From contig CAZDIO010000134.1 in the NCBI GenBank assembly GCA_964505555.1, positions 28,764 to 92,763 on the forward strand: 64,000 nucleotides of DNA, given 5' to 3'. This document shows, one piece after another, positions 18,077 through 27,330 of the stretch. The notes under the pieces were generated by a model that was given only the letters and a program-made list of their open reading frames with translations, was not told the origin of the DNA and did not search any database. The stretch's first letter is position 1. Every line of letters begins with the position of its first letter. The stretch comes from CAZDIO01 sp964505555 (GTDB taxonomy: Bacteria > Bdellovibrionota_C > UBA2361 > SZUA-149 > CAZDIO01). The position numbers and the translations under genes are program-made.

Positions 18077-18191
18077 CCGGAAAAAAGGGAGGGAGGGGTT
18101 GTGAAAAACTTCCCTCACGAAGGATTGGCTGAGCCAATCCTTCTCCGGCGCGGAGACGGTTTTTCACAACCCCTCCCTCCCTTCTTTCCGG
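18077..18191. repeat. 33-bp inverted repeat enclosing two smaller hairpins
   Basis: Left arm 18077-18109 (begins CCGGAAAAAAGGGAGGGAGG) and right arm 18159-18191 are complementary at 32 of 33 positions. Between them lie a 10-bp hairpin at 18120-18142 (AAGGATTGGC, loop TGA, GCCAATCCTT) and a 5-bp hairpin at 18143-18155 (CTCCG, GCG, CGGAG). The predicted fold is a long stem closing a junction with two hairpins. It sits just after the flagellar operon and could terminate transcription, encode a structured RNA, or be a non-autonomous mobile element. Confidence 0.8.
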
Positions 18192-18322
18192 CATACTGGG
18201 TTCGGGAAGATAAATTTTAAATCAACATAAAAGAACTATTGCCGGGAGCATTCGCGAACGGTAGAGAAATAGTGGCACCTTTTTAGTGGTAGAGAAACAC
18301 GACTCCAATTACATAGGATTTG

Positions 18323-20008
18323 ATGAGGCAACCACTCTTCTTTCGATTTTTGGTTCGAGCGATTTTTGCAGTTTTGATCGTACTTGTTTTTACAAGTGTC
18401 TCTTTTGCTGATGATCGGTTTGATCTCCTCGTAGCACTCTTTAATGAAGATTCTCCAGCGGCAAAGGGAGTTGGGGGGGCGAATGCGTACGTTGGGGAGG
18501 TTATCAAGAACAATGTTGCCTATACGAAGTGTTTTAAAAAGCACGGCGATCAGCTTTTCTTTTACCGGGATCCAGAGCCGGAGTTTTCGTGTTTATTAGA
18601 TGGAAGTTGTTATTGGTCCCATGCGACATTTTTAGAGAATGAACTGCGTAAAGAATTTCTTCCTGGTGATTTTAAGCCTAAGAATGAAGACATTCAGTAT
18701 TTACAAAATCTCGTCGGCACAAAGCAGCTTGATGGAGAGATCTTATCTCGGTTAGAGAAGTTCACAAAAGAGATTACGCAAGTCAAAAAAGTAAAGCGCC
18801 TTGGAAATCTCCAAGCAAAAGAAGAGGTATGGCTTTTTCACAATGGGCATGTCGCTGACAAACTTCAGGAGGAAGCAGTAAAAAAGCTTCTTACGAGTTA
18901 TCCAAAACAGATTCGATTTACGATTGTTCAGAAACGCGATTATCCAGAACTGTTCTCGCTGATTGGGGAGCGATGGAGTGCAGGGGCTTTGATCAGAGGA
19001 GAGTTAGTAAAAGATCTCTACCTGTTTGAGCCGTGGAGCGAATTGCTTTTTGATAAAGCCGTTATTGAAAGAAAGAAAGGAGAATTCATTGAAACTCCGG
19101 TCTTTGATGCTCATGAGCACGTTCGAAGTGTGGGTGAGAAGCGATGGTTAGAGATCATGGAGGATAATCAAATTACAACGAGTGTAGTTGCTGCGCTCCC
19201 TCGTGGGATTGATTACCAAGGGCTTTCTGAGGAAAATGACGAGTTGTTACGTTTTGCTGGTACTCAAGTAAACAAAATTGTTCCGTTAGTAATGCTTCAA
19301 CCAAACAATCAACAGAACTTAGAGCTTTTTAAAGGATATCAGACACGGGGAAATAGGGGATTAAAGTTAATTAATGGTCATGGAGACTACTTTACTAAAA
19401 ATCACCAGATCGTTCTTGATACCCCTCAATTACGAGAGGTATTTCGGTACGCGGAAGCGCACAGTCTCCCTGTGCTTTGGCATGTAAACTCACATCTTTT
19501 TATGAAAGGTTTTTTTGCAACGCTTCATGATTTTCCTAAACTCAAGGTTGTGATTCCTCACCTTGCGGGATACTTAGCGAATGCCCCATCGATTGTAAGA
19601 GATCTCTTAAGAGTTTATCCAAATCTCTTTATTGATATTAGTTTTGGTGTGAAGCCTTCTTATTTAAGGCGCTCGCTTGAAGATATCTCCCTTCGAAACT
19701 TAGAGTGGAGGCAGCTGTTTCTCGATCAGCCTGACCGGTTTCTTTTTGGGGTAGATTTTGTTGTTACCAATGAAACAACAAGGGCTCATGCCAAAATGCT
19801 TTTTGAAACGTATCGAAGTCTTCTTGAAAAAAAATCTTACGATCTCCATTTCTTTCCTGCGCGAGGGTATTCCTATTTCTATGAAGATACTCACTTTCGT
19901 GAAGGGCTCAATGGACTTGCATTACCCGAAGAGGTTCTGCGAAAAGTATATTGGGAAAACGCACAGCGAATTTATGGAAACAGTAAAACTCAAAATGATA
20001 AACGATAG
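18323..20008 (+). CDS. Secreted amidohydrolase-family protein with extra N-terminal domain
   Basis: The product has 561 residues from ATG 18323; a TTG directly before it is also in frame. Residues 1-30 form a signal peptide (RAIFAVLIVLVFTSVSFA). Residues ~260-555 are an amidohydrolase-2 TIM barrel with metal-ligand candidates: HxH in FDAHEHV, H in LWHVNSH, H in VIPHLAGY and D in FGVDFV. The ~230 residues before it match nothing I recognise. Members of the family hydrolyse or decarboxylate C-N and C-C bonds; the substrate here is unknown. It is monocistronic, after the long inverted repeat, and convergent with the next gene across a CACAGAG palindrome. Confidence 0.75.
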   Translation: MRQPLFFRFLVRAIFAVLIVLVFTSVSFADDRFDLLVALFNEDSPAAKGVGGANAYVGEVIKNNVAYTKCFKKHGDQLFFYRDPEPEFSCLLDGSCYWSHATFLENELRKEFLPGDFKPKNEDIQYLQNLVGTKQLDGEILSRLEKFTKEITQVKKVKRLGNLQAKEEVWLFHNGHVADKLQEEAVKKLLTSYPKQIRFTIVQKRDYPELFSLIGERWSAGALIRGELVKDLYLFEPWSELLFDKAVIERKKGEFIETPVFDAHEHVRSVGEKRWLEIMEDNQITTSVVAALPRGIDYQGLSEENDELLRFAGTQVNKIVPLVMLQPNNQQNLELFKGYQTRGNRGLKLINGHGDYFTKNHQIVLDTPQLREVFRYAEAHSLPVLWHVNSHLFMKGFFATLHDFPKLKVVIPHLAGYLANAPSIVRDLLRVYPNLFIDISFGVKPSYLRRSLEDISLRNLEWRQLFLDQPDRFLFGVDFVVTNETTRAHAKMLFETYRSLLEKKSYDLHFFPARGYSYFYEDTHFREGLNGLALPEEVLRKVYWENAQRIYGNSKTQNDKR

Positions 20009-20021
20009 GCCTGTTTTTGTA

Positions 20022-20115
20022 TTTGAACACAGAGTTTCACAGGGTTGCACAGAGTTAAATCTAAAATTTTTTTTTCTTAACTCTGTGTGCCCCTGTGAAA
20101 CTCTGTGTTTAATTA
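20022..20115. repeat. CACAGAG-family palindromic element, full copy
   Basis: The left arm (AACACAGAGTTTCACAGGG then TTGCACAGAGTTAA) and right arm (TTAACTCTGTG then CCCCTGTGAAACTCTGTG) can form a ~33-bp stem around a T-rich loop. It lies exactly in the gap between two convergent genes, so it could terminate transcription from both sides. Confidence 0.8.
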
Positions 20116-20167
20116 GAATTTAATCCCCCCACCTTCATGTCAGAGCTAAGATGAAACGGTTCTAGTT

Positions 20168-23128
20168 CTATGGCAGTAAATTCATTAGAAAGCCGCCAGA
20201 TGGGGTAGTGCCATCTTTGAATCCAGAACCAGTAATCTGACTCTGGTCATTAATGCCGTTTGCATAGAAAAGTTCCCAATGAGGTGCTTCTGTTGGTGCC
20301 AATGTTTGGAGAACTTGAGAGAGATATTTATACTCCCATATTCCATTCTGATTTTTCTCAAACATCACTGCATGAGTGTTGTTGCAGTGGTCAACACCCA
20401 CAAGCTGTCGTTTATTGTTTCCATCACGAACTTCAGGACCATTGCATCCCGGTGCGAGTTTTGGAAGTTCTGTCTTTGTAAAGCCTTGTGAAGTTGTTCC
20501 CTCCCAAACAAAGGCATGGCGGTCAATGCAGCCAGACTCTCCGCAGGTATAGCTATAAGAGATGCTGCCAGTGATTACAAAATCTCCTGCTTGGGTGATA
20601 TTGCTGATTGAAATTGGAGTAACATCATAATTGGTAAATCCCGTTGGAGGCAGATCCACGAATACTCCAGAGGTGAGATTATACACGAACGCACGTCGTC
20701 GATAGGATCCGTAATTTATAGAAACTGAAGCACTTCCTATAATAAGATTACTATCGTTAATGTCACTTACGTCGACGTAGCCAACGGTAACAACATCTGT
20801 TTGACTATTTGGGTTATCAAGAAGTTGTTGATAAAAATCAGCTACCACCGATTGAAGTTCTGTAACCGTGCTATCGCCGGAGTGGAAGTAAAACGGATGA
20901 ATCACGGAGCTTTCTTCGGTCCCAGTTACCTGAGAACCGATTACGATATTTGCATTATTAACCGCACTCACTCCACCGCGAAAGAATCCCGGCAATGTAG
21001 GAATCGAGCTTCGTGTCCATGTTGCTCCATTACGATCATAAAGATAAAGGTTATACCAGTCATGGCCAACCATCGTGCTCCCTGAGGAATTGATTCCATT
21101 CAGAGAAACTACATCAGAAAAATATTGTACTGGAGTACCGGACTCGTTATATTGCCAGTAAAATCCCTGTGTGGTTTCGTTATGAGGATATTCACCGATG
21201 ACGTTTCCATTATTATCGAGTGCTTTTCCTGCAGCAGCTTGAACCATAGGAATGATCACTGGTCGTGGAAGCGTTGGTTCTAGCTTTTTAAATAGTGCGA
21301 TACTGCTATTTTGTTCTGGAATCTGGTTGTTCATGAGCATGCTCAACCCGAAGTTTGCAGTAGCAAAGATTGAAGAGCTTTCTGTGGAGAAATCTCCTGC
21401 GGCGATACTTCTTGATCCGGCACGGTCGATACAGAGCGTTTGACGAGAAGCAAAAGTGCCAACTCCGGCATTATCTCGATTGTTTAATAAAGTAGATACT
21501 TTTGATTTGAGAGCATCTTCTGGATCCACTCCAGTTGAGAGGATATCGACCAAGCCGTTCCCATCAATATCTGCTGTGGTGAGTGATACCGGTTGCTCAA
21601 GAACCAGATAGTTTACATTTGTTGGCGAAACAGTTGGAGTAGGAGAAGACGGGCCATAATGTGCAACGTTAAACGCACCGTGGGCGCCAGGAGCAGAACA
21701 CAGTGAGGGGTTAAGAAGCACAGAGATTTTTGAGTCAAGAGTGTTTCCTACTGCAATATCGGGTTGTCCATCGCCATTGAAGTCACTAATGGCGAGAGCC
21801 TGTGGACCTTTTAAGACATCGATAGCAGGAACTTCTGGATTGACACTAAAACCTAAAAGATCAGCGCTTATTTGTTCATCTGGCATTGAATTGAACATCA
21901 CCGAGACAAGACCGGTATCAATTACATCGGCATCGCTTGGTGAACGGTACGAGATTGCTAGATCAGAGAAACCATCGCAATCAAAATCTCCTGCTGCGAT
22001 TGCATAGAGCACATGATTGGTAGTTGGGGGTGAAAATACCTTTGCTGGGGTGTTAAATCCACCAGTGCCATTGTTGATCAAGACGGAGATATTTTTAGTT
22101 GCACGATTCAGTGTGATGATATCATTAAGTTCATCTCCGTTAACGTCAGCAATGTCAATTGACGCTGGGTCTGTGCCAACTTGATAAGAAGTATCAATGC
22201 AATTTACTGCACAATTTCGAAGCACATTAATTTTTGTCCAAGACAGCGTTCCACGTGTTGCCACGATATCAAGAAAATCATCTCCATCAAGATCGCCAAC
22301 TTTTAACACCGCTTGACCACTTGAGTTTCTTAAAGTGTCGTTATAGGTGAGTTTTACCGGGTTTTGTTCGGTGAAGGTGTTGTCGCCCTGATTGAGAACC
22401 AATTGAATGGCGTTCTCTTCGTTATTGTTCTGATTGTAACGAAGCCTTACGAGATCAAGATCGTCATCTCCATCGACGTCAGCGATGGCAACTTTTGCAG
22501 TATGATAGATGTTTCCTGACTCCACTTTTTGAGACTCCTCGAAGGAAACAAAAGGTGTTGTATCACAGGAACTCCCACCTGCGGTTACGCCCCCATCAAA
22601 TTGATCACAGGCGTCGCCAATCCCATTTTGATTCTGATCGTGTTGATCTGAATTAAACCGCTTTGGGCAATTATCTGCAGAGTCGATAACGTCATCGTTG
22701 TCGTCATCATTATCACAATCATCTCCCATTCCATCGCCATATCCGAGGGCTTCGGAGTCAAGTTGAAGTGGATTGACTACTACGCGACAATTATCTGAAT
22801 TATCAAGAACGCCATCATTATCATCATCTGAGTCGCAGGCATCACCAAAGGTATCGCCATCGGTGTTTTCTTGTAGTGGGTTAAAAACGGTAGGACAGTT
22901 GTCTTGGTAATTGCAACGATAATCGTGATCGGTATCGCTACAGCCTCCGCCCGAGCTTCCAGAGCCAGATCCGCCGCCTTCAGGAAGATTTACGTCACCA
23001 ATGGTGATGCTTCGTGAAATTGTTGCGCCGTTGCCGTTTGGAAAAATGGCGTGGGCTTTTGAAGCAACAAATAAAATAGTTGCTATCATCATCACACCTG
23101 TTTGAATCAAGCGCATGGTAGACCTCAT
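20168..23128 (-). CDS. Large secreted protein with thrombospondin type 3, FG-GAP/VCBS and HAF repeats
   Basis: The product has 986 residues. A signal peptide precedes a Gly/Ser linker. Residues ~60-175 hold three thrombospondin-type-3 calcium-binding repeats (DTDHDYRCNYQDNCP, DSDDDNDGVLDNSDNC, DNDDDNDDVIDSADNCP). Residues ~190-600 carry FG-GAP/VCBS propeller repeats (VAIADVDGDDDLDLV, ISDFNGDGQPDIAVG). The C-terminal third has HAF-type motifs (YANGINDQSQITGSG). It is probably an exported, calcium-stabilised adhesive or surface protein. No C-terminal sorting signal is visible. An internal ATG at 23116 (MRLIQTGVMM) is an alternative start with a more typical signal peptide. Confidence 0.8.
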   Translation of the reverse strand: MRSTMRLIQTGVMMIATILFVASKAHAIFPNGNGATISRSITIGDVNLPEGGGSGSGSSGGGCSDTDHDYRCNYQDNCPTVFNPLQENTDGDTFGDACDSDDDNDGVLDNSDNCRVVVNPLQLDSEALGYGDGMGDDCDNDDDNDDVIDSADNCPKRFNSDQHDQNQNGIGDACDQFDGGVTAGGSSCDTTPFVSFEESQKVESGNIYHTAKVAIADVDGDDDLDLVRLRYNQNNNEENAIQLVLNQGDNTFTEQNPVKLTYNDTLRNSSGQAVLKVGDLDGDDFLDIVATRGTLSWTKINVLRNCAVNCIDTSYQVGTDPASIDIADVNGDELNDIITLNRATKNISVLINNGTGGFNTPAKVFSPPTTNHVLYAIAAGDFDCDGFSDLAISYRSPSDADVIDTGLVSVMFNSMPDEQISADLLGFSVNPEVPAIDVLKGPQALAISDFNGDGQPDIAVGNTLDSKISVLLNPSLCSAPGAHGAFNVAHYGPSSPTPTVSPTNVNYLVLEQPVSLTTADIDGNGLVDILSTGVDPEDALKSKVSTLLNNRDNAGVGTFASRQTLCIDRAGSRSIAAGDFSTESSSIFATANFGLSMLMNNQIPEQNSSIALFKKLEPTLPRPVIIPMVQAAAGKALDNNGNVIGEYPHNETTQGFYWQYNESGTPVQYFSDVVSLNGINSSGSTMVGHDWYNLYLYDRNGATWTRSSIPTLPGFFRGGVSAVNNANIVIGSQVTGTEESSVIHPFYFHSGDSTVTELQSVVADFYQQLLDNPNSQTDVVTVGYVDVSDINDSNLIIGSASVSINYGSYRRRAFVYNLTSGVFVDLPPTGFTNYDVTPISISNITQAGDFVITGSISYSYTCGESGCIDRHAFVWEGTTSQGFTKTELPKLAPGCNGPEVRDGNNKRQLVGVDHCNNTHAVMFEKNQNGIWEYKYLSQVLQTLAPTEAPHWELFYANGINDQSQITGSGFKDGTTPSGGFLMNLLP

Positions 23129-23467
23129 ACCGATAACCTCGTTTAGAAATAAAACATCGTCCCATCCTCAATAGGGCAAGAAATGTGCCGCTCTTTAGGA
23201 GTGAAGAAAAGGGGTGGTGTTACGCTAATTATCAGGAACTCATCTTTAAGCGGATCGAGGAATCAAAGTAGTGCTTAGCAAAAACTCCGAACATCCATTA
23301 GGAGAAACCAGCATTGATGTAATTACTGATTGTTGTCACGTTCTTTCTCGTGCTATCTTACTATTATAGTGCTTGTTTCGTTGCGTGTCAGAGGTTAACA
23401 AATTCATTTGCCGGGACTAGGCCAGATCTGTAGGTAGCGCAGGCGTTTTCTTTTTGTGTGAAGTGAG
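23129..23467. other. Intergenic region between divergent secreted protein and tadE-like gene
   Basis: This space must hold promoters for both genes. A -10-like TATTAT occurs near 23363 on the plus strand, but no -35 hexamer has suitable spacing. No coding potential and no confident riboswitch or terminator were seen. Confidence 0.4.
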
Positions 23468-24007
23468 ATGAGATCATTTTTTAAAATAGAAAAAAGTTTG
23501 TTAAAGCGAACGCATCGACGACGCAGTGTTGGCGATCTGAATTGCAAAGGAATTGCTTTTATCGAACTTGCAATCGTACTACCACTTATTCTTTTGTTGA
23601 TTATCGGAACAGTTGACGTAGGAAGAGCGCTGATTGCCTATCTTGAGTTGACTCGTGTTGTGTATGAGGGAGCGAGACTTGCAGGTGTTGTAACCGGATT
23701 AGAATCTGGTCAGAGTGTTTATACTAACCCTTGCCCACCAGCTTCGCCTGTTGCGACAAATCACTGCCTTATTCACCAACGTGTGAATTTTCTTTTTCAA
23801 AACGCTTATCAATTAAACAAGTTCTTACACAATGAGAGGATCGAAACGTCTTATGTTCCGATTACAACAGACCCGGTGAATCAGGGGTTTGTTACGGTGA
23901 CCGTACGTGCGGATTTTCAAAGTATGTTTTCATTCCTCACGATTCCTATTCGAAGCACTATGACTGGGCCCTATTTAGCGAGTGGCACAGTAGGGGGAGG
24001 AGCGTAA
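23468..24007 (+). CDS. TadE-like pseudopilin
   Basis: The product has 179 residues. A basic leader ends in a prepilin-type motif G28|IAFIEL, with Glu at +5, followed by a hydrophobic helix (about 33-54, LAIVLPLILLLIIGTVDVG), which is the TadE signature. The remainder is a small extracytoplasmic domain. TadE proteins are processed by the TadV/CpaA prepilin peptidase and act in Flp pilus assembly. It starts a three-gene run with the next two genes (1-base gap). The start is ATG; the ribosome-binding site is weak (GAAGTGAG). Confidence 0.82.
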   Translation: MRSFFKIEKSLLKRTHRRRSVGDLNCKGIAFIELAIVLPLILLLIIGTVDVGRALIAYLELTRVVYEGARLAGVVTGLESGQSVYTNPCPPASPVATNHCLIHQRVNFLFQNAYQLNKFLHNERIETSYVPITTDPVNQGFVTVTVRADFQSMFSFLTIPIRSTMTGPYLASGTVGGGA

Positions 24008-24008
24008 G

Positions 24009-24734
24009 GTGCAAACAGGCTCTCAATCAGCAAAGGGAATGAAAGCAAAGCGAGAGCGAAGCTCAGTCGTTTTGCTTATTGCTTGTGCGATTTCTGCGTA
24101 TGCATTTTTAGAGTTTGCAAGGTATATCGCGGTACGAGGAGTCTTAGTCAAAGGTGCTCATAATGCACTTGCACTTGCAAGTAAGGTTTCAGGATTAGAG
24201 AGTAATATTTCTGGAATTAATGCTCAGGAAGTAAAATGCCCTGTAAAGACCGGATCGTCTATTCGTGATCTCAACTACTGTTCTTTCGTTATTGCTCGAG
24301 CAAAGGTGCTTGAGCAGGCAACTTCCTTAGCGCTTGATACCTTAGTGAATAAGCATGACAATCCGGAGACCCCTCAACGTGAGAATAAAGCCTCAGTTCA
24401 GTTTGAGCCCTTTCGACTTGAAAATGGCAAGCTTGTCGATGCGGCTCTTATTCGTCCAGGGGATAGTTATGACTTAGTGCGAAAAGAAGGCACGGTGACC
24501 TATAGTCACCCCCAATATCCGCCAAGCAAAGTGACCTCCACAACAAATATCTCTGATTTGATGAGAAATTTTCCGATAATAATACGTATGCAAGTAAGGA
24601 TAGAACCCTTGTTACCTTTTCCCTTTGTTGATGCTTATACGCTAACAGCAGATGCGACCGGTTTTCGTGAAGTAATGCACGTAGGGGCGTTTCAAACTAC
24701 ACCCAGAACGCTCCTCGATCACGATATAAAGTAG
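24009..24734 (+). CDS. Membrane-anchored Tad-associated protein (TadF/TadG-like)
   Basis: The product has 241 residues from GTG 24009, one base after the tadE stop, so it is probably translationally coupled. A basic N-terminus precedes a hydrophobic segment (about residues 19-36, SSVVLLIACAISAYAFLEF), then an extracytoplasmic domain. The layout resembles minor pseudopilins of Tad systems, but no clear G-x4-E cleavage motif is present. Function is inferred from its position between a TadE-like and a TadG-like gene. Confidence 0.55.
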   Translation: MQTGSQSAKGMKAKRERSSVVLLIACAISAYAFLEFARYIAVRGVLVKGAHNALALASKVSGLESNISGINAQEVKCPVKTGSSIRDLNYCSFVIARAKVLEQATSLALDTLVNKHDNPETPQRENKASVQFEPFRLENGKLVDAALIRPGDSYDLVRKEGTVTYSHPQYPPSKVTSTTNISDLMRNFPIIIRMQVRIEPLLPFPFVDAYTLTADATGFREVMHVGAFQTTPRTLLDHDIK

Positions 24735-24762
24735 AACATGATGTGAAGTAGGAGAGACAAAA

Positions 24763-27204
24763 ATGATCAAGGTTATAAAAGGTGGCACAACAGAGGAGAG
24801 AGGATCGATTATAATTCTCGCCTCGGTTTTAGTTTTTGTCTTTATGATTCTTGCGGCGATGGTAATCGATCTCACCCTTGCTGCGTCATCAAATGAGCAG
24901 CACCAACATGTTGCGGAGCTTGCCGCTATTTCCGCGCTCGATATGTTTCTCCAGACATTTAATCCCGATGATCCAGAAAAAAGTATTGAAAGCCATGTTG
25001 CAGAAATTGCCTTGCAACGTGCACAATCAGTTATTGGAAATACTTCGACAATTTCTTTTTCGGGATCGGAGCTTCTTGAGGGACTTAACACGCAGGAAGA
25101 GACGAATTCTGGAAAGATCGTTTTTGGTCGGTGGTGGTCTGAGTGCGATCCCGGGACGGGTTGTCAACCGGTGTGTGATGATGTTGATGGAGATGGAGAG
25201 CTCAATACTCCCCCAAACTGTTTTCAATCTGTTACGAATCTTTCAACCACATCGGCTTCTTCGAGTGTGGTTCAAGCGATAAAAGTGGAACTGAATTATC
25301 CGCAACCGATCGGTGCTCGATTTGCTAAACTTCTTGGTTTTAGTGGTTTTGGAAGTCAGGTTTCCGCCGTGGCAAGTAAGATCCCGATGCATGGGGTGTT
25401 TCTCGTTGATATGTCACGATCAATGGTTTTGGAGACGCATTTGGATCCTGGACTTAATAATCCAAGCACACCAGATACCGTTCCTGAACCAGGAACGGCT
25501 CATTATGCATTTCAAATGGATATTAATACAGCATCTGCACCGTTTGATGCGACGGTCTGTGATCCTGGGGATGTTAATCCGTGTTTAGAGGATGATGATT
25601 ATGACCAAAATTGTATCGTCAACGATACGACCGCAGGTTGGGAACGGACGGCCTATCGAGGAAATTATGGATCGAAACCGGGGATGCCTGTCTATCGACC
25701 GAACTACAACAATCCAGAAGGCTACCCCGGAGATCCTGGACCGAAAACAGTTCATTATCGAAGTGATTATAAATGTTATAATGTGACCTATCGTCGTGAC
25801 GATGGAGAACTGGATGGAAATCCCAGTGGAGCTCCTGCGGTAACTCAGACATATCTGATTGATAGCTATCAAAATTTACTAGCACCGGTTACCTCATCAG
25901 ATTACTACGCCGGACCTGAGCCATTGGTTACTGTGCTTGATGGAATATATTTTGCTACCCGTACTTTTCAGCAGAGAAATGTCAGTGGGGATATGATGGG
26001 AGCTATGTTTTTTGAAAGCACCCAATATAATAATATCTTTGAACGAATTTTTCCACTCGCACCGGCAAAAGATAACGTTCCAAGCTTTAGAAAACTCCAA
26101 GATGCAGTAAACATCACCGATCCGGCAAATCTTCATGATCCAACGTTAACGTATCCAAAAAATATTGTGGAGTATTTTACTTTTCCACGAGTTGAAAACA
26201 ACACTGGAGCCCCTGGTGCGTATACGGATCTCTATGATGCCTTGAGTAAGGCTCTAAATATGCTGGAAAATGCTCCGAATGCTGCTGGTGCGTATAATTT
26301 TGTTACGGTCATTAGCGATGGTCTTTCAAACTGTACTCGCACAGAGTGTATTGATGATTATATGCATTGGCTCCAATCTATTAATGATGAAGTTCGCGCA
26401 GAGCTGATTGCTGGATTTTATGCCCCGCAAAGGATTCCGATAAACTTTGTTTGTGCAGGTCAGGATGTAGGATGTAATACCCTTAATATTAATAAGACCG
26501 GTTCTGATTGCTCCAATCCATTTAATGTTCTCAATGATGGAGAAAGACGACGACGAGATTTTCCTTATGTGTATGTCGATCCGAGCGAGTTGGAATATTA
26601 TCCGGGTGGGGATCCGTATACCCAGTATGAACAGCGAAGTGTGACCAATCCGTTTTATCTCGCTGCTCATTATATGCACCTGATGGCAAATGAAACCAAT
26701 GGTTTTTATTTTACATTACGTCCGGTTGATGTAGTAGCTCCAGGAGCGACTGGATGTACTCCGGAAGACACCAGTGGTTGTGCTGATGACGCTTGGAACG
26801 GGGTTCCAAGAAGTTGTATCGATGACAGCACTGCGCCAACAAGTTCCACGCAACCATATCAAACATGGATTAATCCCGGCGTTGTTCAACGATATGATCC
26901 TTATGGAAGAAGTACTCAAGCGCAGATGCGAGACTTTGTAACGCAGATCTTTCGTCAAAACGCAATTGTACTTCGAGATGATTCAAGTTCTGGAAGGCAT
27001 GCTGAAGATGATGATGAAGAACCACCAACGACGGTGCCACCAACTTCAATACCACCAACGACAGTGATAACCACCACGGCGCCTCCTACTACTACTATCT
27101 CTCCAACAGTATCGAGCACTGTCAGCACGATAACGACAACGATCAGGCCACCGTTGGAGGATGACGCGCCTGGTCCGGGTCCTGGCGATGGTGGGCCTGT
27201 GTAG
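24763..27204 (+). CDS. TadG-like protein with von Willebrand factor A domain
   Basis: The product has 813 residues. The N-terminus has the TadG-like membrane segment (about 15-40, GSIIILASVLVFVFMILAAM). The VWA domain, about residues 205-590, has a complete MIDAS set: DMSRS (DxSxS, D217), Thr in YTDLYDAL and Asp in VISDGLSN. Large insertions rich in Asp, Asn and Tyr interrupt the domain. The C-terminus (about 750-813) is a Thr/Pro-rich, mucin-like tail. VWA-bearing TadG proteins are candidates for a metal-dependent adhesin at the pilus tip. No C-terminal anchor is seen. It is the last gene of its operon. Confidence 0.8.
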   Translation: MIKVIKGGTTEERGSIIILASVLVFVFMILAAMVIDLTLAASSNEQHQHVAELAAISALDMFLQTFNPDDPEKSIESHVAEIALQRAQSVIGNTSTISFSGSELLEGLNTQEETNSGKIVFGRWWSECDPGTGCQPVCDDVDGDGELNTPPNCFQSVTNLSTTSASSSVVQAIKVELNYPQPIGARFAKLLGFSGFGSQVSAVASKIPMHGVFLVDMSRSMVLETHLDPGLNNPSTPDTVPEPGTAHYAFQMDINTASAPFDATVCDPGDVNPCLEDDDYDQNCIVNDTTAGWERTAYRGNYGSKPGMPVYRPNYNNPEGYPGDPGPKTVHYRSDYKCYNVTYRRDDGELDGNPSGAPAVTQTYLIDSYQNLLAPVTSSDYYAGPEPLVTVLDGIYFATRTFQQRNVSGDMMGAMFFESTQYNNIFERIFPLAPAKDNVPSFRKLQDAVNITDPANLHDPTLTYPKNIVEYFTFPRVENNTGAPGAYTDLYDALSKALNMLENAPNAAGAYNFVTVISDGLSNCTRTECIDDYMHWLQSINDEVRAELIAGFYAPQRIPINFVCAGQDVGCNTLNINKTGSDCSNPFNVLNDGERRRRDFPYVYVDPSELEYYPGGDPYTQYEQRSVTNPFYLAAHYMHLMANETNGFYFTLRPVDVVAPGATGCTPEDTSGCADDAWNGVPRSCIDDSTAPTSSTQPYQTWINPGVVQRYDPYGRSTQAQMRDFVTQIFRQNAIVLRDDSSSGRHAEDDDEEPPTTVPPTSIPPTTVITTTAPPTTTISPTVSSTVSTITTTIRPPLEDDAPGPGPGDGGPV

Positions 27205-27278
27205 TGTGGAAATGAAAAAATGGACGAAGCTTACTCAGGGTCCTATAAAAAACCATTCATGGAGATAGCAGAAGCGGG

Positions 27279-27311
27279 GCGTCGACTGCGGGGATAAGCC
27301 GCAGCCGACGC
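27279..27311. terminator. GC-rich hairpin between convergent genes
   Basis: GCGTCGACTGCGG (27279-27291) pairs with CCGCAGCCGACGC (27299-27311) with one mismatch, enclosing a 7-base loop and followed by ACGCTTTTG. It lies between the 3' ends of the VWA gene and the small minus-strand gene, so it probably serves as a bidirectional terminator. Confidence 0.6.
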
Positions 27312-27330
27312 ACGCTTTTGCCGATTAGCG

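Noticed and set aside
18273..18289. Sigma-54-like sequence TGGCACCTTTTTAGTGG upstream of the amidohydrolase gene
   Set aside because: The -24 part matches well, but the invariant GC at -12 reads GT, so it is not a valid -24/-12 promoter.
23395..23450. Possible cyclic-di-GMP-type riboswitch (GGTAGCG motif) before the TadE-like gene
   Set aside because: Only a short 3' motif matches; the 5' half with GCAAA and the P1-P2 stems is missing.
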